The notes under the pieces are model-generated. The model worked only from the letters and a program-made list of their open reading frames with translations, had not been told where the DNA came from and did not search any database. 16,350 nt of DNA, taken from assembly GCA_903889795.1 (NCBI GenBank), contig CAISYW010000032.1, forward strand, positions 1 through 16,350, given 5' to 3'. Shown here one piece after another: positions 8,179 through 14,761 of the stretch. Made by a program: the position numbers and the translations under genes. Each line of letters starts with the position of its first letter. Position 1 is the stretch's first letter. Origin of the DNA: an uncultured Chlamydiae bacterium. Its GTDB lineage: Bacteria > Chlamydiota > Chlamydiia > Chlamydiales > SM23-39.

Positions 8179-8179
8179 T

Positions 8180-9190
8180 TTACTTACTGAAAGCTGATTT
8201 GAAAAATCGGGCGGCTTCCGATGAAACCCTTGATTGTATCCAACAGCGGTCGACAGAGCTGTCATCCTCAAATAATATGGAAAGATGCCCTGATGGGTCG
8301 ATTTGCCGGCGCTTATCGGCATCTACCGGCGCGATGAAGACATAATGATTGGCTTTTCCAGAGATGATCTGGAAAATCGAATGAGGAATATGATGCGCGA
8401 AAAAACCCGCATTCGCACCTGTGATTAAAAGGCCATCTTCAGCCGGAGCGATGATATATGTGGGCACGCTGATTTTATGCAGACTTTTTGGATCGAAAAT
8501 CCATCCCCATGCCGGCGAAATCACAAATGCGGCTTTCACTCGAGAGTCGCGCCAGTTTTTCGCCATCATTTTACGGTCGAGGGAAGCCAGCCCCCCTTCC
8601 ATGAGCGAAAATTCTTCAGGGTTCGCAACGCTTTCCGGCCCGGGAATCACTGAATCGAGCTGAGTGGAGCGTCCTCCGGATACCCAGATGGCCGCTGTTC
8701 CTCCCAGGGAAAATCCGGCGATGCCGATATTGTCCATGTTGACGGCCGATGCGAATCGGCTTAAGCCTAACTGATCGATCATGGCGCTGATATCCCGCGC
8801 CCGCTGCCAATGGTTGAGCTGGACAACGCTACCGGTTCGATCCAGATGCTGTATGCCGATCACGACAAATTCATTGGCGACAAGATCCCTGATCAGCCAG
8901 GACAGTTGATGAGGACTGCTGGTGTATCCGTGAGAAATCACAATCACGCTTTTTCCTGCAGGGTTTGCTGGCGGCGCATCGGATATTTGGAAGAGATCCC
9001 AAGGATTTCGCGATGGCATTTTGCCAGCTCCCGGATCGACGGGATACCAGACGAGAAGTTCCCGCTCCATGTTAAGATAGGGATCCGTAAATGGAATTTT
9101 GGCGAATCCGATCACAGGAGACTGGGCAACCGGCTGCGGCTCGAAAGCCGAAAGCAGCAAGGGAAAGACTAAAAATAAAATTCTTATCAT
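8180..9190 (-). CDS. Exported alpha/beta hydrolase, PAF-acetylhydrolase/dienelactone-hydrolase-like
   Basis: A 336-residue serine hydrolase with the alpha/beta fold. Residues 1-16 form a short hydrophobic signal sequence ending LLLSA, so the enzyme is probably exported. The oxyanion-side motif SHGY (86-89), nucleophile elbow GFSLGG (159-164, S161), a likely acid at D252 in PAEDG and a likely catalytic H282 in GKANH complete a plausible triad. The layout resembles the family containing bacterial PAF-acetylhydrolase-like lipases (COG4188-like); the substrate is unknown. GAGG lies a few bases before the ATG. It follows the radical SAM gene by 32 bases and may be co-transcribed. Five hand-counted 60-base lines average about 54% GC, against about 43% for five MFS lines, suggesting a different origin. 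Confidence 0.8.
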   Translation of the reverse strand: MIRILFLVFPLLLSAFEPQPVAQSPVIGFAKIPFTDPYLNMERELLVWYPVDPGAGKMPSRNPWDLFQISDAPPANPAGKSVIVISHGYTSSPHQLSWLIRDLVANEFVVIGIQHLDRTGSVVQLNHWQRARDISAMIDQLGLSRFASAVNMDNIGIAGFSLGGTAAIWVSGGRSTQLDSVIPGPESVANPEEFSLMEGGLASLDRKMMAKNWRDSRVKAAFVISPAWGWIFDPKSLHKISVPTYIIAPAEDGLLITGANAGFFAHHIPHSIFQIISGKANHYVFIAPVDADKRRQIDPSGHLSILFEDDSSVDRCWIQSRVSSEAARFFKSAFSK

Positions 9191-9222
9191 TTGTTTTCCT
9201 CATTTCCAATGAAATATAACTT

Positions 9223-10170
9223 TTAGCTAAATATAACCATTTTCGAACCCTGGCGCGTTTGGCGACGGATAAATTCTTGATCAAGCGCTTGGCTAAACTC
9301 TCGCTTCTTCTGCCACACCCACTGGGGGGCGATCGCGTGTTGGGGATGGCCATTACCGCCAACCCGATAGATGATACACTCAGGAGAGAGATGCTCGAGA
9401 AAATCACAGCTCACCGAAACAGCCTCATCCATTGATAAAGGCTTCCATGTCCCCGAAAGATAATGCTGCGCGAGACGGGTATGTTCCATCGCAACGAGAA
9501 AATGAATTTTGACCCCTTGAATTTTATTCTCGGCAATCCACTTGGCTGTTTCGATCATCTCTTGATGCGTTTCATTCGGCAGACCCAAAATCACATGTGC
9601 GCAATGATCCAATCCCAACTCTTGCGTCATCTGAATCGCTTTCACAAAATCTTCATGCGTCTCTTGGCGATTGATATGCTTCAATGTGTGATCATGAATG
9701 GTTTGCAGCCCGTATTCAACACACACATACGGCACCTGACTTCGATATGCTGCAATCAGTTCTAATTTTTCGCGATCGACACAATCCGCTCGGGTTGAAA
9801 TAGCCAACCCGACGATATCCGGATGAGCCGCAATCGCTTCATCATAGAGATTTTTTAAATGAGCCGCTTGAGCATAGGTATTTGTAAAAGACTGAAAATA
9901 TGCTATGAACTTCTTTGCTCCATATCGAGATCGCCGAATATTGATATTGTTAACTATTTGACTCGTGACCGATTCCGACAGCGCCTGCGTGCGTGAGGAA
10001 GAGCCCCTTTCATCGCAGAAAATACAACCATGAACGCCCTTGGTTCCATCGCGATTGGGGCAGGAAAAACCCGCATCAATGGATACTTTATAAACGCGGC
10101 ACCCAAACTTTTTTTGAAGATAATCGTTGTAGCTATAATAATGAGGCATCCAAAATCCGATAGGAACCAT
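9223..10170 (-). CDS. Radical SAM protein, YhcC/TIGR01212 family
   Basis: A 315-residue radical SAM enzyme. The [4Fe-4S] cluster cysteines are C37, C49 and C52 in the spacing C-x11-C-x2-C (SCPNRDGTKGVHGCIFC), which marks the YhcC family and differs from the usual CxxxCxxC. Further family features are FIAYFQSFTNTYA, the VEYGLQT strand, HVILGLPNET, and the C-terminal IYRVGGNGHP. The length matches the family. The biological role of YhcC proteins is not settled. Start choice is uncertain: M8 (10149) is an alternative with a better family-like beginning, MPHYYSYNDYL. It is divergent from polX with only 34 bases between starts, and its 3' third has a degraded copy at 7831-8052. Confidence 0.9.
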   Translation of the reverse strand: MVPIGFWMPHYYSYNDYLQKKFGCRVYKVSIDAGFSCPNRDGTKGVHGCIFCDERGSSSRTQALSESVTSQIVNNINIRRSRYGAKKFIAYFQSFTNTYAQAAHLKNLYDEAIAAHPDIVGLAISTRADCVDREKLELIAAYRSQVPYVCVEYGLQTIHDHTLKHINRQETHEDFVKAIQMTQELGLDHCAHVILGLPNETHQEMIETAKWIAENKIQGVKIHFLVAMEHTRLAQHYLSGTWKPLSMDEAVSVSCDFLEHLSPECIIYRVGGNGHPQHAIAPQWVWQKKREFSQALDQEFIRRQTRQGSKMVIFS

Positions 10171-10204
10171 TTAAAAATAATCGCAAGCAAACTATATCTA
10201 GTTT

Positions 10205-11959
10205 ATGGGAAAGATGGATAAAGATGAAGTTGTTCGGATTCTTGAAGAAATTGCCGAGCTTTTAGAGCTAAAAGGTGAAAATTCCTTTAAAGTCCGGGCG
10301 TACCGCAATGCGGCGAGATCCCTATTGAACATGGAAAAAGATCTCACTGATGTCGTAAAAAAAGGAACTCTAATCGATTATCCGGGAATCGGAGAGTCAC
10401 TTGCGACAAAAATCGCAACACTGGTTCTCAAAGGCCGCCTTCCCTATTACGAAAAAATCAAACGTTCGACTCCATCAGGATTACAGGAACTGCTGCAAGT
10501 GCAGGGGTTAGGACCCAAAAAAGTACAATCTCTCAATCAAAAATTGCGTATTCGATCCATCGAAGAGCTACGAAAAGCAGCAAACCAGGGCAAAATTGCC
10601 AAACTCAAAGGATTTGGGGCAAAAACAGAAAAAAACATTCTCGATGCGCTCGATCGACGAAAAACCAACCAGAAACGTCATTTATGGTGGAATGCGATCG
10701 AAATCGCCAACTCTGTATTAAGCAGCCTCAAAAAACTTAAAGATGTGAAAAAAGCGGAAATTGCAGGCAGCGTCCGCAGAAAGCTGGAAACGGTCGGCGA
10801 TCTCGATTTTTTAGTCGGATCAAACAATCCCAAACCAATCATGGAATGGTTCACCACACAGCCATTCGTAGCAAAAGTTCTCGCTCATGGCGAAACTAAA
10901 TCCATCATTATCTCTGCTGATGGAATGCAAATGGACTTACGAATTGTGCCCGTCAATCAGTTTGCTTTTGCACTCATCTATTTTACCGGTTCGAAAGAGC
11001 ACAATATCAAGATTCGTGAAAAAGCGGTCAAGCTCGGCTGGTCGATGAACGAATATGGATTAGAAATCATCAAACGCGGCAGCAAAAATCCATTTGCCAA
11101 ATCGAAGAGACCTTCAACCGAAGAAGAAATTTATCGGCTCTTTAACTTGTCCTATATCCCACCCGAGTTGCGCGAAAATATGGGAGAATTAGAAGCGGCG
11201 TCAAAACGATCGCTTCCTCATCTCATTGAAGAGCGAGATATCCGCGGATCATTTCATAACCATACATCCGCATCCGATGGTCGAAACACCATGAAAGAGA
11301 TGATCGAGGGCGCTCAAAAGCTCGGCTGGGAATATATCGGCATCTCCGATCACTCCAAATCCGATTACCAGGCGAACGGCCTCAATGAAGAGCGGATCAC
11401 CAATCAGATCGATGAAATCCGAAAACTCAATGCTTCTAAAATTTTTCGCCCCTATATTTTTGCCGGGCTCGAATGCAATATTTTATCAAATGGATCGCTT
11501 GATTTTTCCGATTCGATTTTACAAAAACTCGATTATGTCATTATCTCGGTACATTCATCTCTGCAACAAGATGAGAAGACCCTGACCAAACGACTCATCC
11601 GAGCCATCGAACATCCATCCACAACCATGGTCGGCCATGTCACGGGGAGGGTCCTCTTACAGCGCGATCCATATGCTGTGAACCTTTCCAAAGTCATCGA
11701 TGCCTGTATCGCCAATCACAAGATCATTGAAATCAATGGAAACCCCATGCGCATGGATATGGACTGGCGTTATTGGCACGCGGCCTCCCAAAAAGGCCTT
11801 CTCTGTTGCATCAATGCCGATGCCCACGCCGTCGATCAACTGGCCTTTGTCCGCTCAGGTGTCAATGTGGCGCGAAAAGGCTGGCTTGAAAAAAAGAACG
11901 TAATTAATACACTGCCCCTCATAAAGATAAAAAAGTTCATCTCTCAAATGCATCCATAA
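10205..11959 (+). CDS. polX: DNA polymerase X with C-terminal PHP exonuclease domain
   Basis: A family-X repair polymerase with 3'-5' exonuclease, likely for gap filling in base-excision repair. At 584 residues it is full length for bacterial PolX. Residues 1-150 form the 8-kDa helix-hairpin-helix region (DYPGIGESLATKI, VQGLGPKKV, LKGFGAKTEK). The palm has GSVRR (188-192) and the metal aspartates D199 and D201 in GDLDF, with D244 in MQMDLR. The PHP domain keeps its metal ligands: HNH (351-353), D358, SDH (381-383), E423, H450, H478 and NADAH (537-541). M4 (10214) may be the true start, since it aligns better with known PolX N-termini. The TAA stop is the first three bases of a 42-bp repeat. 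Confidence 0.95.
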   Translation: MGKMDKDEVVRILEEIAELLELKGENSFKVRAYRNAARSLLNMEKDLTDVVKKGTLIDYPGIGESLATKIATLVLKGRLPYYEKIKRSTPSGLQELLQVQGLGPKKVQSLNQKLRIRSIEELRKAANQGKIAKLKGFGAKTEKNILDALDRRKTNQKRHLWWNAIEIANSVLSSLKKLKDVKKAEIAGSVRRKLETVGDLDFLVGSNNPKPIMEWFTTQPFVAKVLAHGETKSIIISADGMQMDLRIVPVNQFAFALIYFTGSKEHNIKIREKAVKLGWSMNEYGLEIIKRGSKNPFAKSKRPSTEEEIYRLFNLSYIPPELRENMGELEAASKRSLPHLIEERDIRGSFHNHTSASDGRNTMKEMIEGAQKLGWEYIGISDHSKSDYQANGLNEERITNQIDEIRKLNASKIFRPYIFAGLECNILSNGSLDFSDSILQKLDYVIISVHSSLQQDEKTLTKRLIRAIEHPSTTMVGHVTGRVLLQRDPYAVNLSKVIDACIANHKIIEINGNPMRMDMDWRYWHAASQKGLLCCINADAHAVDQLAFVRSGVNVARKGWLEKKNVINTLPLIKIKKFISQMHP

Positions 11960-12105
11960 GGAAACACTGAATAAGTCATGAATGAATCTCGAGTCGAGTT
12001 TTCGCACTCTGCTAACTTGCAAGAAGTTAGCGTCGTGCTCCAAACTCAATCTCACTACGAAAATCGCTCTCGATCTTCAAAACAGCACTTATTCAGCGTC
12101 TCCTT
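11957..12105. repeat. Element B1: complete ~148-bp inverted-repeat element, MITE-like
   Basis: The left end AAGGAAACACTGAATAAGT and the complement of the right end (12085-12105, AAGGAGACGCTGAATAAGT) differ at two of 19 positions. Inside, TCGAGTCGAGTTTTCG and the complement of CGAAAATCGCTCTCGA near 12058-12073 form a weaker inner pair. The centre is an 8-bp hairpin, GCTAACTT-GCAAG-AAGTTAGC (12011-12031). The first 42 bases recur at 14389-14430. Its left end forms the polX stop codon. There is no coding capacity, so any movement would need a transposase supplied elsewhere. The ends resemble the ...TGAATAAG termini of some IS families, which is only an impression. Confidence 0.75.
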
Positions 12106-12129
12106 CCCTCACGCTCTTGTCGAGGGCGA

Positions 12130-12157
12130 TTGACATCTAAGTCAAGAGTTATAGAAT
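12130..12157 (+). promoter_or_regulatory. Sigma70-type promoter for the zeta-like gene
   Basis: TTGACA (12130-12135) and TAGAAT (12152-12157) are separated by 16 bases. Transcription would begin near 12164, giving a leader of about 18 bases to the ATG at 12182 but only about six to the ATG at 12170, which supports the downstream start. The promoter lies just outside the right end of element B1, so the gene does not depend on polX readthrough. Confidence 0.6.
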
Positions 12158-12181
12158 AGTTCCACCACAATGGGGAATTAT

Positions 12182-13111
12182 ATGTTTTTTCGTTTCTTGT
12201 TTGGTTTATGTGCAATGACTTCACTAGTTGCGGGGGACAATTTTATTTTCTTTTCTCCGCAAATGATCACCACTCATCTGAATGGATATAATGAAGCAGA
12301 GAAAGCGTTGATTGAAAAAGACCTTTCAGTCGTACGCAGCGTCTGTTTCAGCAACGCGGCACCGATTAAGGGACGGGCGCCATTGTATGTCGCAACAGCC
12401 GGTGGTCCGGGCTCACGAAAGACGACCATTCTTGAAAGATTCCTCAATGAGCATTGCGAATTCGCTCACTACGCCTATCTCGATCCGGATCCGAGAGCTT
12501 TGCGTTTTATGGTGCACACCTACTATGATCAATCGCTAAACTATCGCTCCATCGCTGCAGGGAAAAACTATGATGACGTACTAGAAGCTGCCTATGCGAA
12601 GTGGCGGAGCGGATCAAACTATATCACTTTGACCCTCCTGGAAGAGGCTTTCAGCCAAAACCTTGATATCGTGCATGGAACAACATCGACGGGCAACCAT
12701 CTCGCGCCATTTTATACAGCATTAAAACAAGCAGGCTACCAAATTGAACTTCTTCTATGCTCTTGCGAAGATCTCGTGCGTGATGATGCATTAGAATATC
12801 GAAATAAGCAGATTCGATTTTTCCAATCGTCACCAGAAGATGTGATCGAGAAAACAAAGCTTTTTTCCAAGAAAATACCGCTCTATTTTCAATATGCAGA
12901 CAAGCTCTATTTTTACTGGAGCAATGGACTTTTTCAACCGGAACGCCTGGCTGCCGTCCTGAATGGAAATACTTTTGAAGTTCTCGATTTTGAAGCGTAT
13001 ATCCAATTTGTAGGAAAATATGAAATCGACCGTCAAAAACATTTAGCTGAAGGCACGCAACTTCCTTCATTTAAGGAGTTACTGATTTCACGCACAGGCA
13101 AATCAGAATAA
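12182..13111 (+). CDS. Zeta-toxin-like P-loop protein with N-terminal signal sequence
   Basis: A 309-residue protein, counted from ATG 12182, which is preceded by GGGGA; an in-frame ATG at 12170 adds four residues and has no ribosome-binding site. Residues 1-17 (MFFRFLFGLCAMTSLVA) look like a signal peptide. The body resembles zeta-toxin/PezT-type kinases: strand plus P-loop LYVATAGGPGSRKTTI, LDPD in the position of the usual acidic strand, then the DIVHGTTSTG strand and the YQIELLLCSCEDLV strand. The normal P-loop glycine before lysine is arginine (CGA at 12416-12418, one base from GGA), so nucleotide binding may be altered. No epsilon-like antitoxin gene is adjacent. It sits between two copies of repeat B, just before a RING/ankyrin gene, which suggests a secreted host-directed or envelope role rather than plasmid maintenance. 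The fold assignment is moderate; the activity is unknown. Confidence 0.65.
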   Translation: MFFRFLFGLCAMTSLVAGDNFIFFSPQMITTHLNGYNEAEKALIEKDLSVVRSVCFSNAAPIKGRAPLYVATAGGPGSRKTTILERFLNEHCEFAHYAYLDPDPRALRFMVHTYYDQSLNYRSIAAGKNYDDVLEAAYAKWRSGSNYITLTLLEEAFSQNLDIVHGTTSTGNHLAPFYTALKQAGYQIELLLCSCEDLVRDDALEYRNKQIRFFQSSPEDVIEKTKLFSKKIPLYFQYADKLYFYWSNGLFQPERLAAVLNGNTFEVLDFEAYIQFVGKYEIDRQKHLAEGTQLPSFKELLISRTGKSE

Positions 13112-13132
13112 ATAGAGACACCCCGAACAGCA

Positions 13133-13162
13133 GCAAACCCGCTTCGTAAGTAGCGGGTTTGC
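13133..13162 (+). terminator. Strong hairpin after the zeta-like gene
   Basis: GCAAACCCGCT and AGCGGGTTTGC form a perfect 11-bp stem around an 8-base loop, 21 bases after the stop codon. It is GC-rich and well placed to stop transcription before the next gene, but no run of T follows on either strand, so it may instead protect the transcript 3' end. Confidence 0.5.
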
Positions 13163-13222
13163 AAGCTAATACTAGCCGTAACACCAAAAACATTGTTCCC
13201 TGTGTACTAAGTTTTTCGTAAT

Positions 13223-13242
13223 AAAATTATTAGAATAATTTT
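13223..13242. promoter_or_regulatory. Perfect 20-base AT palindrome before the RING/ankyrin gene
   Basis: AAAATTATT-AG-AATAATTTT is a perfect 9-bp inverted repeat with a two-base spacer, ending 13 bases before the ATG and directly abutting the AAAGGA ribosome-binding site. It could be an operator, part of a promoter, or an RNA hairpin that affects initiation. AT-rich palindromes arise easily by chance. Confidence 0.35.
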
Positions 13243-13255
13243 TAAAGGATTTTTT

Positions 13256-14296
13256 ATGTCATTTTACATCGTACCGCAACAAGGCGGATCATGTTTAATT
13301 TGCAGCAAGGAATTAAATGATTCGCAAGATGATTTAATCGGACACCGAGCCGAGAACGTTCAAAACACTTGGCATGCAATTCATCGACAATGTTTTATGA
13401 GCATGTTGAAGCAAAATCAACGTTCATTAAAATGCCCGTTTCCCGACTGTACATTTGAAGGAACCCAGTTTGCGGGACATCGCCTCCAAACGATCGTACA
13501 CTCCAATTTGGGAAATCGACGCAGCCATTCAACACCGGTTGCTGGTTTAGAAGAAACATCCCGACACCATGAGTCTACCGTCCGCCAAACTGACTTCGCC
13601 CACCCTCAACAAAGTCATAGCACACCTTTGATATTGCCAAACATCATGGTTGGCAACCAACTCGTGCTTGCAGCATCCGAAGGCGATTTAGGCACTATCG
13701 ATCGTTTGTTAAAACAAAAAGAACTAATTTCCTCCAGACATTTGGGCTTCGCTGTGATTGAGGCGGCTGATCAAAAAGTGAATAGCCTTAAAATCGTCAA
13801 CTTCCTTCTAAATTATAAAATTGTTGCCGACAACTATGAGATAAGCGGTCACTACCTCAATTGTGCGGCAATGCATGCATTGAATCATGGAAATATAGAT
13901 GTTTTCGAGCGTCTGATTACGACCGACCAACCACTTAATTCAACACCATTTTATCCCGTTGTCCAAGAAATTGTTCACCGCGGGAAAGCGGACTTTCTCC
14001 GACTCATCTGGCCACGCTTCTCATACGATCAGACAATGCAGGATAGAATGATCAAAATGGCGATCGAAAAAAAACATTTTGGCTTAGTCCCAATTCTGCT
14101 TCCCAGAGGAGCAAAAATTTCAGCTCATAATATCGAAAAAATATTTCTAAAAGCAGCCCAACTCGGCTCTCAGGAAATTCTCGCTTTATTACGTCAAAGA
14201 CAGCCCATTTCGTCTGAGACTTATTCAGCAGCAATTGATATAGCGGCTTATTATAAACATCCTGAGATTGCACAGTGGTTAAAAGATCCACTCTAA
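13256..14296 (+). CDS. RING-like zinc-finger and ankyrin-like repeat protein, candidate effector
   Basis: A 346-residue protein with no signal peptide. Residues 13-65 hold ordered metal ligands C13-x2-C16-x23-H40-x2-H43-x2-C46-x13-C60-x4-C65, close to RING-H2 or a variant zinc finger of E3 ubiquitin ligases. The usual third ligand is not obvious (T38 or H30 in that region), and the last pair is spaced x4 rather than x2. A Ser/Thr/His-rich linker (about 85-130) contains SHSTP twice (90-94, 120-124). Residues 134-346 form helical pairs of ankyrin type: NQLVLAASEGDLGTIDRLL, then CAAMHALNHGNIDVFERLI, and further divergent units to LKDPL. The architecture is eukaryote-like, and environmental chlamydiae are known for expanded RING, F-box, BTB and ankyrin proteins thought to act in the host. 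AAAGGA six bases before the ATG supports the start. Ligase activity and secretion are inferred. Confidence 0.7.
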   Translation: MSFYIVPQQGGSCLICSKELNDSQDDLIGHRAENVQNTWHAIHRQCFMSMLKQNQRSLKCPFPDCTFEGTQFAGHRLQTIVHSNLGNRRSHSTPVAGLEETSRHHESTVRQTDFAHPQQSHSTPLILPNIMVGNQLVLAASEGDLGTIDRLLKQKELISSRHLGFAVIEAADQKVNSLKIVNFLLNYKIVADNYEISGHYLNCAAMHALNHGNIDVFERLITTDQPLNSTPFYPVVQEIVHRGKADFLRLIWPRFSYDQTMQDRMIKMAIEKKHFGLVPILLPRGAKISAHNIEKIFLKAAQLGSQEILALLRQRQPISSETYSAAIDIAAYYKHPEIAQWLKDPL

Positions 14297-14392
14297 GGAG
14301 GCAATTGCAAAACTCCATTCGGAATCAAATCCGCCCTTTTTCCGCTGGCTTCGAATTTGACTCTCAAAGCGAGTTTTGCAATTACCTCTAAG
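14294..14392. repeat. Element C: ~91-bp inverted repeat with possible TAAG target duplication
   Basis: GAGGCAATTGCAAAACTC (14298-14315) and the complement of 14371-14388 match at 17 of 18 positions. Inner arms around AATCAAATCCG and the complement of CGAATTTGACT extend the symmetry. TAAG flanks both sides (14294-14297, 14389-14392), as expected for a 4-bp target duplication. The left end overlaps the stop codon of the RING/ankyrin gene, and the right TAAG is the first four bases of repeat B2. A related solo end lies at 8161-8178. Confidence 0.65.
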
Positions 14393-14430
14393 GAAACACT
14401 GAATAAGTCATGAATGAATCTCGAGGCGAG
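14389..14430. repeat. Repeat B2: 42-bp partial copy of element B
   Basis: These 42 bases equal the first 42 of element B1 at 11957-11998 except for one T/G change, in the same orientation. Beyond them the sequence diverges completely, and no right-hand terminal repeat is found downstream, so this is a truncated copy or a one-ended remnant. Together with B1 it brackets the zeta-like and RING/ankyrin genes. Confidence 0.8.
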
Positions 14431-14439
14431 GCCACGGGG

Positions 14440-14486
14440 TTGAGATTGTCAAAAGTGGGGTAGATCACCCACTTTCGACAACTCAA
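14440..14486. terminator. Long hairpin downstream of the RING/ankyrin gene
   Basis: TTGAG-ATT-GTCAAAAGTGGG pairs with the complement of CCCACTTTCGACAACTCAA around an 8-base loop, giving a stem of about 19 bp with one bulge and one mismatch. No T-run follows. It may end transcription of the upstream gene or be the core of another palindromic repeat joined to B2. The rest of 14487-14580 shows nothing I can name. Confidence 0.45.
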
Positions 14487-14597
14487 TCGCAAGAGCTTTC
14501 ACACCCAGAGAAGGTATTAATAACTTAAAATCAACAACTTATAGATCGATCGTAGGTTTAATGTTTCTCGAAGCTACTTTCTCAATCGATTTTAATA

Positions 14598-14626
14598 TTG
14601 GCATCTACGAATTCAACGAGTAAAAT
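14598..14626 (+). promoter_or_regulatory. Sigma70-type promoter for tRNA-Ser
   Basis: TTGGCA (14598-14603) and TAAAAT (14621-14626) are separated by exactly 17 bases. The predicted start point is about 15 bases before the mature tRNA 5' end, a normal leader for RNase P processing. Confidence 0.65.
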
Positions 14627-14648
14627 AACACATTTTTGTCTCTCTAAT

Positions 14649-14735
14649 GGAAAGGTGACCGAGCGGTTTAAGGTGCACGCCTCGAAAGCGTGAGTACGTG
14701 AAAGCGTACCGTGGGTTCGAATCCCACCCTTTCCG
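14649..14735 (+). tRNA. tRNA-Ser(CGA)
   Basis: An 87-nt class II tRNA. The acceptor GGAAAGG pairs with CCTTTCC (14728-14734); the D arm is ACC/GGT; the anticodon stem CACGC/GCGTG encloses the loop CTCGAAA with anticodon CGA, reading UCG codons. The long variable arm folds as GTACG/CGTAC, and the T arm is GTGGG-TTCGAAT-CCCAC. The discriminator is G, as expected for serine tRNAs. No CCA is encoded. Its 3' end is duplicated at 14909-14932. Confidence 0.96.
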
Positions 14736-14742
14736 AATTTTT
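14719..14742 (+). repeat. Left copy of the tRNA-Ser 3'-end direct repeat (att-like)
   Basis: These 24 bases cover the last 17 nt of tRNA-Ser, from the T loop to the discriminator, plus AATTTTT downstream. They recur exactly at 14909-14932. This is the usual form of an attachment site used by tyrosine recombinases at tRNA genes, although no integrase gene is visible. Confidence 0.6.
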
Positions 14743-14761
14743 CTCCGAAAAATTTGAAAGA

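Noticed and set aside
8197..8211. TTGAAAAATCGG, similar to the element A terminal repeat
   Set aside because: It lies in the coding end of the hydrolase, encodes RFFKS in frame, has a mismatch and has no partner repeat.
10030..10221. 63-codon plus-strand frame across the radical SAM start
   Set aside because: It is the antisense of the cysteine-cluster region of the radical SAM gene and overlaps the polX start.
12170..13111. Toxin-antitoxin module
   Set aside because: The zeta-like gene has no small upstream or downstream antitoxin frame, has an export signal and an altered P-loop, so an ordinary plasmid-type module is not supported.
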